Positions 8,996-15,467 of a stretch of DNA of 64,000 nucleotides are shown here, piece after piece (the first letter of the stretch is position 1; each line of letters opens with the position of its first letter). This stretch comes from Streptomyces koelreuteriae (GTDB lineage Bacteria > Actinomycetota > Actinomycetes > Streptomycetales > Streptomycetaceae). A program made the position numbers and the translations under genes. Under the pieces are notes generated by a model. The model ran no database searches. It was not told the origin of the DNA and saw nothing but the letters and a program-made list of their open reading frames with translations. The stretch is taken from assembly GCF_018604545.1 (NCBI RefSeq), contig NZ_CP075896.1, positions 5,580,001-5,644,000 of the forward strand, in the 5' to 3' direction.

Positions 8996-9630
8996 AGACC
9001 CTCCCACCAGGAACTCGGGGAGACGATCCGGGACCTCGCTGCGCTAGCGGGGGACGAGGCAGCGTGGAACATCTGAGGCACCCTAGCCTTCCCTGCGGCT
9101 ATTCGTAAAACGCCGGACGTCATTCCTGGCTATTCGCTGTGGGTACCCCGGATTTCGGGTAGTTGACGTCACTGTCGGCGTGATGACCAACACATCTTCG
9201 GCGCCGAGTTACGCCCGTCACAGGTGCCCTGCTTGTCAGGATACTTCCGGACTAAGCAGTGCATAAGACCAGCAGGCGACTCCAGTGGAATGTCCGCTTC
9301 AGCGCTCTTCGGAAGCCTCTCCACAGGGTTGTTGAGGAGCCTTGGGCAGCAATTCGAATTAGCTGCGAACGCGTTGTGTGGAGACGGAAACGATCCACCC
9401 CAATTCCCTGTGCGGGTGGTACATCGAATTGCCGTACGAGTCCCTGCCGTCGGGTCCCCTCCCGCACGCGACCCACACAGGCCCGGACGACGGCCCGGAC
9501 GACACGGGTGTGGTCGATGCGTCACCGGCCGCATAGCCCGGCCACGTTGGTGGCACGATGGTTCTGGCGGGGGTGTGCGCAGGCGCGCCCCCGGGCCGGG
9601 AGAGCGGACCGACCGAGGGTGTGATCAGTT
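8996..9630. other. Gene-free interval with a repeated GGCTATTCG site
   Basis: This is the divergent region between the acyltransferase and the small membrane-protein gene. GGCTATTCG occurs at 9097-9105 and 9128-9136, exactly 31 bp apart, one copy over the probable -35 region of the acyltransferase promoter. The part at about 9150-9420 has visibly lower GC than its surroundings and short frames on both strands, none with convincing codon use or family similarity. It may be a decayed gene or an unrecognised regulatory RNA. Confidence 0.5.
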
Positions 9631-9825
9631 GTGGCCATTTCACTGTCTGTGGTGCTGCTGTTGGCGATCATCCTTGTGGTGTTGCTGAGAGGGGGATCCA
9701 TCAAGGCGGGCCCCGCGATCGTGGCGGTCCTCTTCGGCTTCTTCCTCGCCTCGACCGGCATGGCCCCGTCCATCCAGCGCTTCCTCAACTCGATAGCGGA
9801 GACGGTCAACTCCATCAGCTTCTGA
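9631..9825 (+). CDS. Small conserved-type membrane protein (64 aa)
   Basis: A 64-aa protein starting at GTG 9631, with GAGGGTG about 10 nt upstream. Residues 3-19 (SLSVVLLLAIILVVLLR) and about 27-45 (AGPAIVAVLFGFFLAST) form two membrane segments, followed by a short amphipathic tail rich in Ser and Ile. There is no cysteine, no enzyme motif and no signal cleavage site. Function is unknown. It sits 80 bp upstream of the Ser/Thr kinase gene in the same direction and could share its transcript. Codon use is normal for the genome, which supports a real gene. Confidence 0.65.
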   Translation: MAISLSVVLLLAIILVVLLRGGSIKAGPAIVAVLFGFFLASTGMAPSIQRFLNSIAETVNSISF

Positions 9826-9907
9826 CCGGGCCGCCGCCGCGGGCCCTGGAGACGTGCGGCTACTCTCCTCCCGACGGGACGGTGCGTGACGGGGGGAGCG
9901 TACGAGG

Positions 9908-12145
9908 ATGGCGCTGCGCGATTCCGACCCCTCGGAGGTGGGCGGCTACCGCATCGAGGACCGCCTCGGCTCCGGCGGCATGGGTGTGGTCTACCTGGCC
10001 CGCTCCGCCTCCGGCCGCCGCCTCGCCGTCAAGGTGGTGCACGGCCAGTACGCCGACGACGACGAGTTCCGCGCCCGTTTCCGCCGCGAGGTGGCCGCGG
10101 CCCGCCAGGTCAGCGGTGCCTTCACCGCGCCCGTCGTGGACGCCGGCGCCGACGCGTCGCGCCCCTGGATGGCCACGCTCTACATCCCGGGAGCGGACCT
10201 CGGCACCCACGTCCGCGAGCACGGCCCGCTCTCCGTGCCCCGATTGCGTGAACTCGCCGCCGGCCTCGCCGAGGCGCTGCGCGACATCCACCGCGCCGGA
10301 GTCGTCCACCGCGATCTGAAGCCGGCCAATGTGATGCTCGCCGAGGACGGCCCCCGCGTCATCGACTTCGGCATCTCCCGCGCCGCCGAGTTCGCCGCCG
10401 CCGACGTCCTCACCCAGACCGGCCGCGTCATGGGCACCCCGCCCTTCATGTCACCGGAGCAGTTCTCCTCCCCGCAGGACGTCGGCCCGGCGGCCGACAT
10501 CTTCTCCCTCGGCTCGGTCCTCACCTACGCCGCCACCCGCCGCGGCCCCTTCGACAGCCCGAGCCCCTACGAGACGGCCGTCCGGGTCGTCGAGGGCGAA
10601 CCGGTCCTCGACGGCGTACCGGACGAGCTGCTCCCCTTCGTACGCCTCTGCCTGGAGAAGCACCCCAAGTCCCGCGTGACCGCCGACGAACTCCTGACCC
10701 TGCTGCGCGACGGAGGCCCGATCGCCCCGCGCCCGGCCACCGAGGAATCGATCCCGCTCCCGTCCCGGCCTGCCCCTGCCACTTCGCCGCAGCGCGACAC
10801 CCCGATCGCCGACCCGCCGCCCGAGCCCACCGCGCCGCGCGGCGGCCGAAGACGCCGCTACCTCCTCGCCGCGGCGGCCGGGACGGCCGTGGCCGCCGTC
10901 CTCGCCGCCACCACCGTGGTCCTCTCCGGCGCCCTCTCCCGCGACAGCGATCCCGGCCCCTCGGCCGCCGCCCGCAGCGACCTCCCCGACGGCTGGAAGC
11001 CCTGGGCCGCCGCCGCGAAGATCCCCAAGGGCAGCGAACGCGTCCTGGGCGGCGTCGGCAGCCCCCTCACCGGCTGCTCGGCCGTCGACACCTCCCTCGT
11101 GTGCGCCGGCTCCGGCCACATGGCCACCCGCTTCGCCCTCGCCGACGGCCGCACCACCTGGGCCCGGCCCGTCGACCCCACGCCCGACGGCTCCTCCGGC
11201 AGCGAGGGAGCGCTCATCGGCACCACCGACCACCACGTCTACGCCTACGAGTCCGAGGAGGGGGAGACGGCGGCCGGCCCCAGCTTCAGCTACACCGTGT
11301 ACGCCCTGGCCGCCGACACCGGCAAGGAACTCTGGCGGACCCGGACCGGCGCCGGCGAGTCGGCGACCGTCCCCGACAGCACACAGAACGCCGCCACGGC
11401 CGTCCCCGAGGGCGTCGTCACCTTCTACGGCCCCGCGGGCGACCAGTACGCCCTGCTCGACGCCGAGACCGGCGACGTCCGCTGGAAACGCCCGAAGCCG
11501 GACTCCCCGGCCGACTGCCTGCTGCGCTCCGCGGCCGGCCACGCCTACCTCGTCTGCGCGATCGGCCTCTTGGAGAACGGAGCCTCCCGCACCACCGTCT
11601 CCCAGATCGACCCGGCCACCGGAAAGACCCGCTGGACCGTCGACGCCAAGGGCACCCAGTACCTGCTCGGCCAGCACGACGGACGCCTGGTCCTCGCGGA
11701 CACCTTCGCCACGGACCGCGGCCTGACCCTGATCGACGTCTCCTCGCGCGTGCTCACCGTGCGCCGGCTCGCCCAGGCCCGGCCCGAGGACGCCCAGGCG
11801 TACCTGGTCCGCGGCACGGTCTACTTCACCCGCGACAGCGGCGGCATCCGCGCGGTCTCGCCGCGCACCGGCCGGACGCTGTGGGAATCCAACTCCACCG
11901 TGGAGAAACCGGGGCCGCCGACCGCCTCCGCCACCCATGTGTACGTCGCGTCCCCCAGCGGCCGCCTGGCCGCCCTGGACGCGAGCAGCGGCGAGGTCGA
12001 CGCCACCCGGGACGGCCGCGACGACGGCGGCAGAGCCGACAGCATGCTCGCCCCCTCGGGCGCTCCACTCGTCCTCGTCGGCGACGCCCTGTACGTCCCG
12101 TACGGCATCCGCTCCGTCTACACGGTGGACGTCCGCGACCTCTGA
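9908..12145 (+). CDS. Receptor Ser/Thr protein kinase with PQQ-like beta-propeller sensor
   Basis: A 745-aa eukaryotic-type kinase. The kinase domain (about 12-270) has glycine loop LGSGGMG, the VAIK-type Lys in LAVKVVH, HRDLKPANVM with Asp near 136, DFG in VIDFGIS, and GTPPFMSPEQ. A Pro-rich linker leads to one membrane segment (RRRYLLAAAAGTAVAAVLAA, about 318-337). The outer part (about 380-745) consists of WD/PQQ-type repeats such as LWRTRTGAG, VRWKRPK and LDAETGD, so it likely binds a ligand or protein outside the cell. Substrates are unknown. The gene ends just left of the integrated element, before a minus-strand terminator. Confidence 0.9.
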   Translation: MALRDSDPSEVGGYRIEDRLGSGGMGVVYLARSASGRRLAVKVVHGQYADDDEFRARFRREVAAARQVSGAFTAPVVDAGADASRPWMATLYIPGADLGTHVREHGPLSVPRLRELAAGLAEALRDIHRAGVVHRDLKPANVMLAEDGPRVIDFGISRAAEFAAADVLTQTGRVMGTPPFMSPEQFSSPQDVGPAADIFSLGSVLTYAATRRGPFDSPSPYETAVRVVEGEPVLDGVPDELLPFVRLCLEKHPKSRVTADELLTLLRDGGPIAPRPATEESIPLPSRPAPATSPQRDTPIADPPPEPTAPRGGRRRRYLLAAAAGTAVAAVLAATTVVLSGALSRDSDPGPSAAARSDLPDGWKPWAAAAKIPKGSERVLGGVGSPLTGCSAVDTSLVCAGSGHMATRFALADGRTTWARPVDPTPDGSSGSEGALIGTTDHHVYAYESEEGETAAGPSFSYTVYALAADTGKELWRTRTGAGESATVPDSTQNAATAVPEGVVTFYGPAGDQYALLDAETGDVRWKRPKPDSPADCLLRSAAGHAYLVCAIGLLENGASRTTVSQIDPATGKTRWTVDAKGTQYLLGQHDGRLVLADTFATDRGLTLIDVSSRVLTVRRLAQARPEDAQAYLVRGTVYFTRDSGGIRAVSPRTGRTLWESNSTVEKPGPPTASATHVYVASPSGRLAALDASSGEVDATRDGRDDGGRADSMLAPSGAPLVLVGDALYVPYGIRSVYTVDVRDL

Positions 12146-12157
12146 ATCCGACGAGGC

Positions 12158-12197
12158 AAAAAAACCTCGGGCCCGGTTCCGAAGAACCGGGCCCGAG
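12158..12197 (-). terminator. Strong intrinsic terminator, originally of tRNA-Gly
   Basis: A perfect 14-bp stem (12166-12179 with 12184-12197) with loop CGAA is flanked on its left by seven A residues (12158-12164). Read on the minus strand it is a GC stem followed by a T-run, a textbook terminator for leftward transcription. It lies next to attL, so it was presumably the terminator of the tRNA-Gly gene before the element inserted. It may also stop the kinase transcript arriving from the left, although no T-run follows in that direction. Confidence 0.85.
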
Positions 12198-12204
12198 CCG
12201 ATCA

Positions 12205-12247
12205 GAGCGGGCGACGGGAATCGAACCCGCGTAGCTAGTTTGGAAGA
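12205..12247. repeat. attL: 43-bp copy of the tRNA-Gly 3' half
   Basis: Identical to 22443-22485 over 43 bp. The identity ends with A versus G on the left and T versus C on the right. It corresponds to the tRNA from the anticodon loop to the 3' end, without an encoded CCA, and is left as a fragment by integration. Confidence 0.93.
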
Positions 12248-12265
12248 TCGCGTATGCAGGGCTCG

Positions 12266-12291
12266 GCTGACCTCGTGGTTCGCTGACCTCG
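12266..12291. repeat. Direct repeat near attL, candidate integrase arm sites
   Basis: GCTGACCTCG occurs at 12266-12275 and 12282-12291, a 16-bp period, starting 19 bp inside the element. CGTATGC is likewise repeated nearby (about 12251 and 12293). Tyrosine integrases of this type bind such arm repeats beside the core site. The role is inferred. Confidence 0.4.
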
Positions 12292-12370
12292 ACGTATGCC
12301 TTCGGCTCCCCGTGAGTCCCCCTTGTGCACCAACGGATCCTGTCGTGTCGGGCACGCAGGGGACACGGGC

Positions 12371-12652
12371 TTACAGGTACTTGCGAAGCCAGTCGTTCGC
12401 CGACTGGGAGAGGCCAGCGGAAGCCCACCCGTCACCCGTGACGTCCATCACGAGAAGCTCGTCACCGGAGTCGATGTGCGCCTTGAGCGCATCACGAACT
12501 TCACTGGTCGACTTCTCGGTCCGGATGAGCCAGGTGGAGTCCAGGTGGTGCCAGTGCCCGTTGGCGAGCGCCTTGATCTCCTTGATCAGACTGCTGTAGT
12601 CCTGACCTGGGCGATTCAGGTCATATCCAATGAACTTAGTGCGAAGTGCCAT
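12371..12652 (-). CDS. Solitary Cas2-like small protein (so-called SinR-family)
   Basis: A 93-aa protein with an N-terminal strand ending FIGYDLNRPGQDY, then WHHLDSTWLI, a helix, DELLVMDV and a C-terminal WLRKYL. This pattern recalls a small family with the Cas2-like ferredoxin fold, annotated SinR-like in databases, in which the Asp after the first strand matches the Cas2 metal site. No cas1 gene or CRISPR array is present. The ATG at 12652 is preferred over 12664 because GAGG lies 6 nt before it. It reads toward attL as the outermost cargo gene. Function is unknown; a nuclease or a toxin-like RNase are possibilities. Confidence 0.6.
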   Translation of the reverse strand: MALRTKFIGYDLNRPGQDYSSLIKEIKALANGHWHHLDSTWLIRTEKSTSEVRDALKAHIDSGDELLVMDVTGDGWASAGLSQSANDWLRKYL

Positions 12653-12883
12653 GTAATGCCTCATCTCTGAGGCGGGTCACCCTGAGTGTGAGGTTGGAGA
12701 AGTCCACAGCTCGTTATATGGTCCCTGGGCGGTACCAACGCATCAGGCCCCATGCCGGGTGGCCCGACCTCAAGTCGGCGCCCCTGGCAGGGGCCTGCTT
12801 GGTTTCGGACGCTGATCAGTACAGCACCCCACGCGACTCTCCGCAACTAAGGACCCCATAAGTTGTGTTGCGTCTACGTCGAC

Positions 12884-12899
12884 CCACAACATGTTGTGG
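12884..12899. promoter_or_regulatory. Perfect 16-bp palindrome, probable protein-binding site
   Basis: CCACAACATGTTGTGG is its own reverse complement. A related half-site, GTTGTG, lies at 12862-12867. It is upstream of the Cas2-like gene (230 bp from its start) and of the inverted repeat. A dimeric regulator is the simplest reading; which one is unknown. Confidence 0.45.
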
Positions 12900-13065
12900 T
12901 TGCGGGGGGATTCGGTGACTGAGAGTTCGTCAAACTTTTTAGTCTAGCGTCTGCTGCTGACAACGCCGGGCCGAACGAACTCGGTGCGAGTGATCGCGGT
13001 CTGGTGCAGTGCTGTCGGCTATGTGCCTCGCCTGGACCGCTTCCTTCTCCCACCACCCTCCCCCT

Positions 13066-13215
13066 GCTCCCATCCCGTACGCCGTCGACCCACACACCGT
13101 GGAGCAGGCGTGGTTCATGGCGTCCAGGTGGAGCGCGCCACTGTACGAACGACCTGGACGCCATGGGCCACGTCTGCTCGGCTCTGCCTGGGTCGATGGC
13201 GTACGGGATGGGAGC
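13066..13215. repeat. 64-bp imperfect inverted repeat with 22-nt loop
   Basis: The arms at 13066-13129 and 13152-13215 match at 54 of 64 positions. The outer 27 and inner 28 positions pair apart from four G-U wobbles (at 13084, 13108, 13114 and 13115), and a 9-position internal loop lies at 13093-13101. All four wobbles outside the loop are G-U if the plus strand is transcribed and would be A-C on the other strand, which hints at a plus-strand RNA hairpin. As DNA it could instead be a single-strand origin of the rolling-circle element. Confidence 0.8.
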
Positions 13216-13566
13216 TCCCCGCGCTCGCCACTACGGATCCGCAGTCGGGAACGGCGCCCCCTCCATCCCGGTGCCGGCCGATCCCCCGCCGGAGGCATTG
13301 TTCTGACCGCGGGCGTTGCGTGCGGTGATCGACTCATGGCTCCCGGCCCTATCCACATGTGGGCGCGCGTCGGCGCAGCGCGGGCGGAGCGGGCCGAAGG
13401 CAGGAGCGGCGCCCGGAGCGGAGCCGGGAAGCGCGCCCGGCGGAGCGGAGCGCAGCCGGGGCTTGATGAGGTAGAGAAACCTGTAACAGCTCATGGCCAG
13501 TACGGGTCTTGGAGCTGGTCACGCCTCCATGGTGATCTGGGAGAGATCCGCGAACGAGGGGGCAAG

Positions 13567-14184
13567 GTGGAGCCGTTATTCGAGGACTTGGCACGGAATC
13601 GGCCGGGCGACGCGGTGCGCCGCAAGATCCGTGAGTTACAGCCGAACCCAGTGCTGAGACTGCTTGATCGCTGGCGCACTGAGTCCGAGATCCGTAGCTG
13701 GTCCGACGGCCTTACAGGCGAGCGCATCACCGGCAAACGGCTGAACAGCCTGCGGGCCCGTGGCTGGTTCATCCTCCATGCCGTCCAGTGGGCGACCGGC
13801 GCGGACATCGATCACCTTGCCATCGGCCCGGCTGGAGTCTTCTCCATCAACTCCAAACGGCACCGGGACAAGTCCGTCTGGTACGGCGACACCGCGATCA
13901 CAGTGAATGGGGCCGTGCAGCGACACATCGCAATCAGTCAGTCCGAGGCACGTCGTGTGTCCCGCGCCTTGTCCCGACGCTCTGGAATCGACGTGCCCGT
14001 TCGCCCCGTGATCTCCGTGGTGCACGCAGCGAACCTCACGGTCAAGAACGCGAACCCTCCCGTGCTCGTACTGGCTGTCGAGCATCTCGACCGGGTCTTG
14101 TCAGGCCTATCGCCGATGCTCGACGCCAACCAGGTGGCGCACATCTACGGTGTGGCGAGGGATGCGCGGACCTGGGCTGCCTGA
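13567..14184 (+). CDS. NERD-domain (nuclease-related) protein
   Basis: A 205-aa protein whose centre reads LRARGWFILHAVQWATGADIDHLAIGPAGVFSINSK (split: GWFILHAVQ, DIDHLAIGPAGVF, INSK). These are the strands and acidic/Lys residues of the NERD domain, a restriction-endonuclease-like fold. GTG 13567 was chosen because GAGGGGG lies 4 nt before it and because the upstream frame is repeat-derived. The C-terminal half (VRPVISVVHAANL, LVLAVEHLDRVL) matches the rest of the fold. NERD proteins occur in many mobile elements with poorly known roles. Its stop abuts the stop of the convergent GntR gene within TGATCA. Confidence 0.75.
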   Translation: MEPLFEDLARNRPGDAVRRKIRELQPNPVLRLLDRWRTESEIRSWSDGLTGERITGKRLNSLRARGWFILHAVQWATGADIDHLAIGPAGVFSINSKRHRDKSVWYGDTAITVNGAVQRHIAISQSEARRVSRALSRRSGIDVPVRPVISVVHAANLTVKNANPPVLVLAVEHLDRVLSGLSPMLDANQVAHIYGVARDARTWAA

Positions 14185-14943
14185 TCAGGCGTCGAAGTCG
14201 TACTCCAGCACGTACGAGTTAGCGTCAAGGATCATCTCGTTCACCTCGACAGGGCGCCCCTCGTCCGCGAATGCCGTGCGGCAGATCATGATCACGGGAG
14301 TGCCCGTGGAGAGCTGGAGTCGGCTGGCTTCCTCCTGCGACGGCATCCGAGAGCGGATTTCCTCACGGAAGTGCACAGGCTTGTAGCCAAGCTCCGCCAA
14401 GCGGGCGTACGTGCCGCCGGGCCCGGTGTCCTCCTGCGTGATCGCTGAACCGGCCACTAGGTCGGCAGGCAGGTAAGACGTAGACAGCAGGACGGGCTTG
14501 TCGTCCAGCACGAAGCGGCGGCTCCGCACGCAAGCCGAGGCGCTGGCCTCGATACCGAGCACCTGATTGATGCGATCGGGTGCAGCCTCATCAGTGACCT
14601 GCACCTGGTCGACGACCAGTGTGCGGTCCCCAATGTCCGCCGACCAGATCGAGCGTCCAGAGCCCCACTGATCCCGGGACAGCCGTTGTATGCCCCGCCG
14701 CCTCAGCGGTTTGAAGGAGCGCACGAACACGCCTGCGCCCTTGCGGGACTCGGCCAAGCCCTCGTTCTGGAGCACCCCAAGTGCTTGCCTCGCGGTCATG
14801 CGGGCCACGTCGTACGTGGCCATGAGGTCGTTCTCACCTGGTAGCCGATCGCCTGGGCCGTATTCGCCAGCCTGGATCGCTTCCCGCAGTTCGTCGGCGA
14901 TGCGCTGGTACTTCGGCTGGCGGCCGCTGCCCTGGGTGGCCAT
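14185..14943 (-). CDS. GntR/HutC-family regulator of the AICE (KorSA-like role)
   Basis: A 252-aa regulator with an N-terminal winged helix (YQRIADELREAIQAGEYGPGDRLPGENDLM, in pieces YQRIADELREAI and LPGENDL; ARMTARQALGVLQNEGL) and a C-terminal UTRA effector-binding domain (RRFVLDDKPVLLSTSYLP, FREEIRSR, PVIMICRTAF). ATG 14943 follows AGGAGG at optimal spacing. In pSAM2 a GntR protein, KorSA, represses transfer and replication genes; this one is placed divergently to the transfer operon and next to a triple operator, so the same job is likely. A near-match operator (TCTCTAGACA, 14960-14969) over its own leader suggests autoregulation. Confidence 0.88.
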   Translation of the reverse strand: MATQGSGRQPKYQRIADELREAIQAGEYGPGDRLPGENDLMATYDVARMTARQALGVLQNEGLAESRKGAGVFVRSFKPLRRRGIQRLSRDQWGSGRSIWSADIGDRTLVVDQVQVTDEAAPDRINQVLGIEASASACVRSRRFVLDDKPVLLSTSYLPADLVAGSAITQEDTGPGGTYARLAELGYKPVHFREEIRSRMPSQEEASRLQLSTGTPVIMICRTAFADEGRPVEVNEMILDANSYVLEYDFDA

Positions 14944-15030
14944 GTGATCCCTCCTTTCCTCTCTAGACACCTTAGGGGGCGTCGTGTCGGTCGGCACAAC
15001 TGCGGCTGGCCTGAGTGGCCAAGCTGAAAC

Positions 15031-15092
15031 ATCTCTAGAGATGCATTGACGTCTCTAGAGATGTGCTGTTCCATGGAGTCATCTCTAGAGAG
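15031..15092. promoter_or_regulatory. Triple operator array TCTCTAGAGA in the divergent AICE promoter
   Basis: The 10-bp palindrome TCTCTAGAGA occurs at 15032-15041, 15052-15061 and 15082-15091, with 20- and 30-bp periods, so all copies face the same side of the helix. A TTGACG at 15046-15051 between copies 1 and 2 could be the -35 box of the rightward promoter, with its start near copy 3. A one-mismatch copy lies at 14960-14969. These are the likely sites of the adjacent GntR regulator. Confidence 0.75.
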
Positions 15093-15132
15093 GTTGCTCG
15101 CAAGGGGCGGCCTCGGAGGCGAGGGGACAGCT

Positions 15133-15465
15133 ATGCCGTCGTTCAAGATCGACACGTCGACCGCCGTGGTGTTCGTCGCGACTGCGCCGGAGCCGAAGAT
15201 GGTCAACAAGAAGACCGGTGAGCGGGCCGTGGACCGGGACAACCCCGCCGTGGGTCTGTCGACCGTGGGTCTGCTGGTCTCGGATGAGGGGGAGGGGAAC
15301 CTGTACCAGGTGACCGTTCCGGAGACGGGCCTTCCCGAGGGGCTTGCCCCGGGAATGCCGGTGCGGGTGGTCGGCCTGAAGGCGCGTGACTGGGAGAACG
15401 AGTTCAATGGCCAGAAGCGTCACGGCATCTCGTTCCGCGCGGTCGCGATCACGACGGTGGCCTGA
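15133..15465 (+). CDS. SCO3933-family AICE protein
   Basis: A 110-aa protein starting at ATG 15133 after GAGGGG. It begins MPSFKIDTSTAVVFVAT and reads as a small beta-rich domain (LVSDEGEGNLYQVTVPE, GMPVRVVGLKARDWE, ISFRAVAI), similar to an OB-like or barrel fold. Proteins of this kind are found between the regulator and the transfer ATPase in pSAM2/SLP1-like elements and are annotated SCO3933-family regulatory proteins; no activity is established to my knowledge. It is the first gene of the rightward operon, directly downstream of the operator array and 2 bp before the transfer gene. Confidence 0.7.
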   Translation: MPSFKIDTSTAVVFVATAPEPKMVNKKTGERAVDRDNPAVGLSTVGLLVSDEGEGNLYQVTVPETGLPEGLAPGMPVRVVGLKARDWENEFNGQKRHGISFRAVAITTVA

Positions 15466-15467
15466 CC

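Larger units (their letters stand above)
12653..13566. other. Gene-free cargo interval with palindrome and large inverted repeat
   Basis: About 900 bp between the Cas2-like and NERD genes, without a convincing coding frame. It holds a perfect 16-bp palindrome (12884-12899), an A/T-rich patch (about 12925-12960), a 64+64 bp inverted repeat (13066-13215) and a run of GGAGCGG-like repeats (about 13383-13460). A long frame begins at 13009 and joins the NERD gene, but it is built from the inverted repeat and low-complexity sequence. Candidate roles are replication or transfer origin, regulatory RNA, or operator region. Confidence 0.6.

Noticed and set aside
9224..9688. Plus-strand frame in the lower-GC intergenic segment
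   Set aside because: It lacks a ribosome site and normal codon use, and its 3' half turns to Arg/Gly/Cys low complexity over the start of the 64-aa gene.
13009..13566. Long N-terminal extension of the NERD protein
   Set aside because: The frame is open but is composed of the inverted repeat and GGAGCGG low-complexity sequence. A good ribosome site precedes GTG 13567, where the domain begins.
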